Assembly: GCA_014858325.1 (NCBI GenBank) | Contig: RKCM01000215.1 | Coordinates: forward strand, 1-7,241 | Direction of reading: 5' to 3' | DNA from: Oscillospiraceae bacterium | GTDB lineage: Bacteria > Bacillota > Clostridia > Oscillospirales > Ruminococcaceae | Length of the DNA stretch: 7,241 bases | Shown here: positions 5,460 through 7,241 of the stretch, piece after piece | How the letters are laid out: the number at the start of each line of letters is the position of its first letter | How positions within the stretch are numbered: the stretch's first letter is position 1 | The notes under the pieces: generated by a model | Database searches by the model: none | What the model was told of the DNA's origin: nothing | The model's input: the letters and a program-made list of their open reading frames with translations, nothing else | Position numbers and translations under genes: made by a program

Positions 5460-7010
5460 TTACAGTTCAATGATGGCGTCGTCCGGCAGCTCAGCAAAGG
5501 CTGCAGCCCCGGCAAAAGCGGGCTGGGCCCTGCGGGCCTTGCGGGTCTTGACCTCGGCGATGAGACCCATGAGCTGGACGGTGATGAGGGGGGTCATGGC
5601 CACCATGGCCACCACGCCAAAGGCGTCGGTGACGATGTTGCCGCCCACGGCCACGCAGGCCCCCTGTGCCAGCGGAAGCAGGAAGGTGGCCGTCATGGGG
5701 CCGGAGGCCACGCCGCCCGCGTCAAACGCGATGGCGGTGAAAAGCTTGGGGACGATGAAGGAGATGCCGATGGCAAAGACGTACCCCGGGATGAGGAACC
5801 ACAGGATGGAGATGCCCGTGAGCACCCGCACCATGGCAAGCCCCACCGAGAGGGCCACGCCTGCCGAGAGGGCGGTGCCCATGGCCTTGGCGGAGATGGC
5901 ACCGTCTGTCACTTCCTCCACCTGCTTGTTGAGGACGTAGACGGCGGGCTCGGCCTTGACGATGAAGTAGCCGATGAGCATCCCGATGGGGATGAGCACC
6001 CAGCGGAAGGCCCGGCCGGCCAGCACCTGCCCGAGGTAGTTGCCGGCGGGCATAAAGCCCACGTTGGCCCCGGTGAGGAAGAGCACAAGGCCCACGTATG
6101 TATAGGCCAGGCCCACCGCGATGCGGCCCAGCGTGCGGGCATCCAATTTGAGCGCTGCCAGCTGGAAGACGCCGAACATCAGGATGATGGGCAGCAGGGA
6201 GGCGGCGATCTCGTGCAGGTAGGTGGGCAGGCCCTCATGGAAGAGCTGCCACAGCTCCACCGAGTCCTGCACCTCGGGCACAACGGGGGGGATGTAGGCG
6301 CTGTCGCTGGCCTGGAACGCGATGCCCAGGATCAGCACGGCCAGGATGGGGCCGATGGAGCACAGGGCCACCAGACCAAAGCTGTCGTCCGCCGCGTGGC
6401 GGTCGGAGCGGATGGCCGCCACGCCCACGCCCAGCGCCATGATGAAGGGGACGGTGATGGGCCCGGTGGTCACGCCGCCGGAATCAAAGGCCACGGAGAG
6501 AAACTCCTTGGGCACAAAGGCCGCCAGCAGGAAGATGAGCCCGTAAAAGACCACCAGCAGCCTTGGCAGCGCCACGCCGAAGAGCATGCGCAGGAAGGCG
6601 ACGACCAGAAACAGGCCTACGCCCCCCGCCACCGAGAAGATGAGGGTGCTGTTGGGGATGGAGGGCACCTGATTGGCCAGCACCTGCAGGTCCGGCTCCG
6701 AGATGGTGATGAGGAAGCCCAGCAAAAAGCCGACCCCGATGATGAGGGGCAGGCTGCGGCTGCGGGTGAGCATGGTGCCCACCCGTTCGCCCATGGGGGT
6801 CATGCTCATCTCCGCGCCCAGCGTGAAGAACATGATGCCCACGATGATCATAGCAGCACCCAGCAAAAAGCAGAGCAGGATGCTGGGGGAGACCGGCGCG
6901 ATGCTGAAGCAGAGCACCAGCACGATGGCCACAATGGGCAGCACCGCCTGCAGCGACTCCAACAGCTTTTCCCGCAGTTTGGGGAGAGATGCTTTGAGAA
7001 TGATGTCCAC
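5460..7010 (-). CDS. DUF1538 membrane protein with two internal repeats
   Basis: A very hydrophobic 516-residue protein recognised as a two-copy DUF1538 protein. The copies show as repeats about 249-254 residues apart: LPIVAIV (24) with LPIILMF (273); GAEMSMTPMGERVG (65-78) with GANVGFMPAGNYLG (314-327); EPDLQVLANQV (105-115) with EPAVYVLNKQV (354-364); FDSGGVTTGPIT (175-186) with FDAGGVASGPMT (429-440); DSFGLVALCSIGP (209-221) with DAFGVVAMVAMTP (462-474). The glycine/proline-rich half motifs and the conserved EP suggest a transporter or channel with pseudo-twofold symmetry, but no substrate is known to me. The tail from about 484 is soluble. The start is GTG (7008-7010) because no ATG or other good start lies upstream in frame; the nearest purine tract, GGAAAGG (7014-7020), is only 3 nt away, so initiation may be weak or the start slightly different. 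The PII-like gene follows after 12 nt. Confidence 0.85.
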   Translation of the reverse strand: MDIILKASLPKLREKLLESLQAVLPIVAIVLVLCFSIAPVSPSILLCFLLGAAMIIVGIMFFTLGAEMSMTPMGERVGTMLTRSRSLPLIIGVGFLLGFLITISEPDLQVLANQVPSIPNSTLIFSVAGGVGLFLVVAFLRMLFGVALPRLLVVFYGLIFLLAAFVPKEFLSVAFDSGGVTTGPITVPFIMALGVGVAAIRSDRHAADDSFGLVALCSIGPILAVLILGIAFQASDSAYIPPVVPEVQDSVELWQLFHEGLPTYLHEIAASLLPIILMFGVFQLAALKLDARTLGRIAVGLAYTYVGLVLFLTGANVGFMPAGNYLGQVLAGRAFRWVLIPIGMLIGYFIVKAEPAVYVLNKQVEEVTDGAISAKAMGTALSAGVALSVGLAMVRVLTGISILWFLIPGYVFAIGISFIVPKLFTAIAFDAGGVASGPMTATFLLPLAQGACVAVGGNIVTDAFGVVAMVAMTPLITVQLMGLIAEVKTRKARRAQPAFAGAAAFAELPDDAIIEL

Positions 7011-7052
7011 CGACCTTTCCGTAGAGGAATATTTGCAAGAGGATTCCTTTTT

Positions 7053-7081
7053 AGTATACGGGATTTGGGGCTAGTAAGCAA
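7053..7081 (-). promoter_or_regulatory. Predicted sigma-A promoter for the DUF1538/PII-like operon
   Basis: Leftward, TTGCTT (7076-7081, 3 of 6) and TATACT (7053-7058, 5 of 6) are separated by 17 nt. The predicted start is near 7046, giving a leader of about 36 nt before the GTG start. Confidence 0.5.
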
Positions 7082-7141
7082 CTAAGGTCTGGCAAAGAAT
7101 GCGGGATGTCGCAGAAAGTTTACAAAATGGAGCCGATCTCG

Positions 7142-7240
7142 TCACAGAAAGACCGCCTTCCGGGTCAGCGCGCTGCCCATAGCCTCCGGCGTCTTCCGCA
7201 CCAGTGCCGCAAAGTCGCTGGCGGCGCACTGGGCGGCGGC
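7142..7240 (-). CDS. C-terminal end of an unidentified gene (5' end outside window)
   Basis: Read leftward from the right edge, a frame is open for 32 codons and ends at TGA (7142-7144). The peptide contains SDFAALVRKTPEAMG and ends RKAVFL. The steady GC-rich third positions and the orientation, matching the downstream operon, suggest a real gene end. I do not recognise the family and assign no function. The 57 nt after its stop, up to the DUF1538 promoter, hold no convincing terminator, so some read-through into that operon is possible. Confidence 0.5.
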   Translation of the reverse strand, partial: AAAQCAASDFAALVRKTPEAMGSALTRKAVFL

Positions 7241-7241
7241 C

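Noticed and set aside
4767..7085. Uninterrupted plus-strand frame of 772 codons, rich in Gly, His, Asp and Glu
   Set aside because: It is exactly antisense to the DUF1538 and PII-like genes. Its composition is what the reverse complement of GC-rich hydrophobic coding sequence gives, and it shows no recognisable domain.
7086..7166. Short plus-strand frame starting at an ATG near the right edge (about 27 codons)
   Set aside because: It has no ribosome site, and the opposite strand reads as a plausible gene end with GC-rich third positions.

Overview
The window looks like ordinary chromosome from a GC-rich Clostridia member, most likely the Faecalibacterium/Subdoligranulum/Gemmiger part of Oscillospiraceae. 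The basis is the Firmicutes-style protein set (clostridial-type cardiolipin synthase, C39-like peptidase, YitT with a DUF2179 tail), strong GGAGG ribosome binding sites and high GC (judged by eye). The taxonomic call is inference. No mobile element, CRISPR array, rRNA or tRNA is visible.

Layout, left to right. (1) The 3' end of a plus-strand GntP-family carboxylate permease, closed by a hairpin with T-tracts on both strands (549-597). (2) A minus-strand two-gene operon (2895 to 657): a cytoplasmic C39-like cysteine peptidase-fold protein, then a cardiolipin synthase starting 1 nt after it. (3) A plus-strand uridine kinase (udk, 3026-3655). It shares with the operon a short control region whose two predicted promoters overlap and start within a base or so of each other. 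(4) A hairpin terminator at 3661-3698, better formed for leftward transcripts. Just upstream on the minus strand is a near-consensus promoter with no proper gene after it, so 3660-3742 is a candidate small RNA of about 83 nt. (5) A minus-strand YitT/DUF2179 membrane protein (4646-3783) with its own promoter, which abuts the terminator of the next unit. (6) A minus-strand operon (7010 to 4770): a two-repeat DUF1538 membrane protein, then a two-repeat PII-like protein. (7) At the right edge, the last 32 codons of a minus-strand gene I do not recognise.

How the genes relate. The cardiolipin synthase acts in membrane lipid synthesis and udk in pyrimidine salvage; no link between them is evident beyond shared promoter space. 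The DUF1538/PII-like pair is the best candidate for an incompletely described system: both partners are internally duplicated, which suggests a membrane carrier or channel gated by a paired, nucleotide-sensing-type regulator (inference). The other main lead is the orphan promoter plus terminator downstream of the YitT gene.
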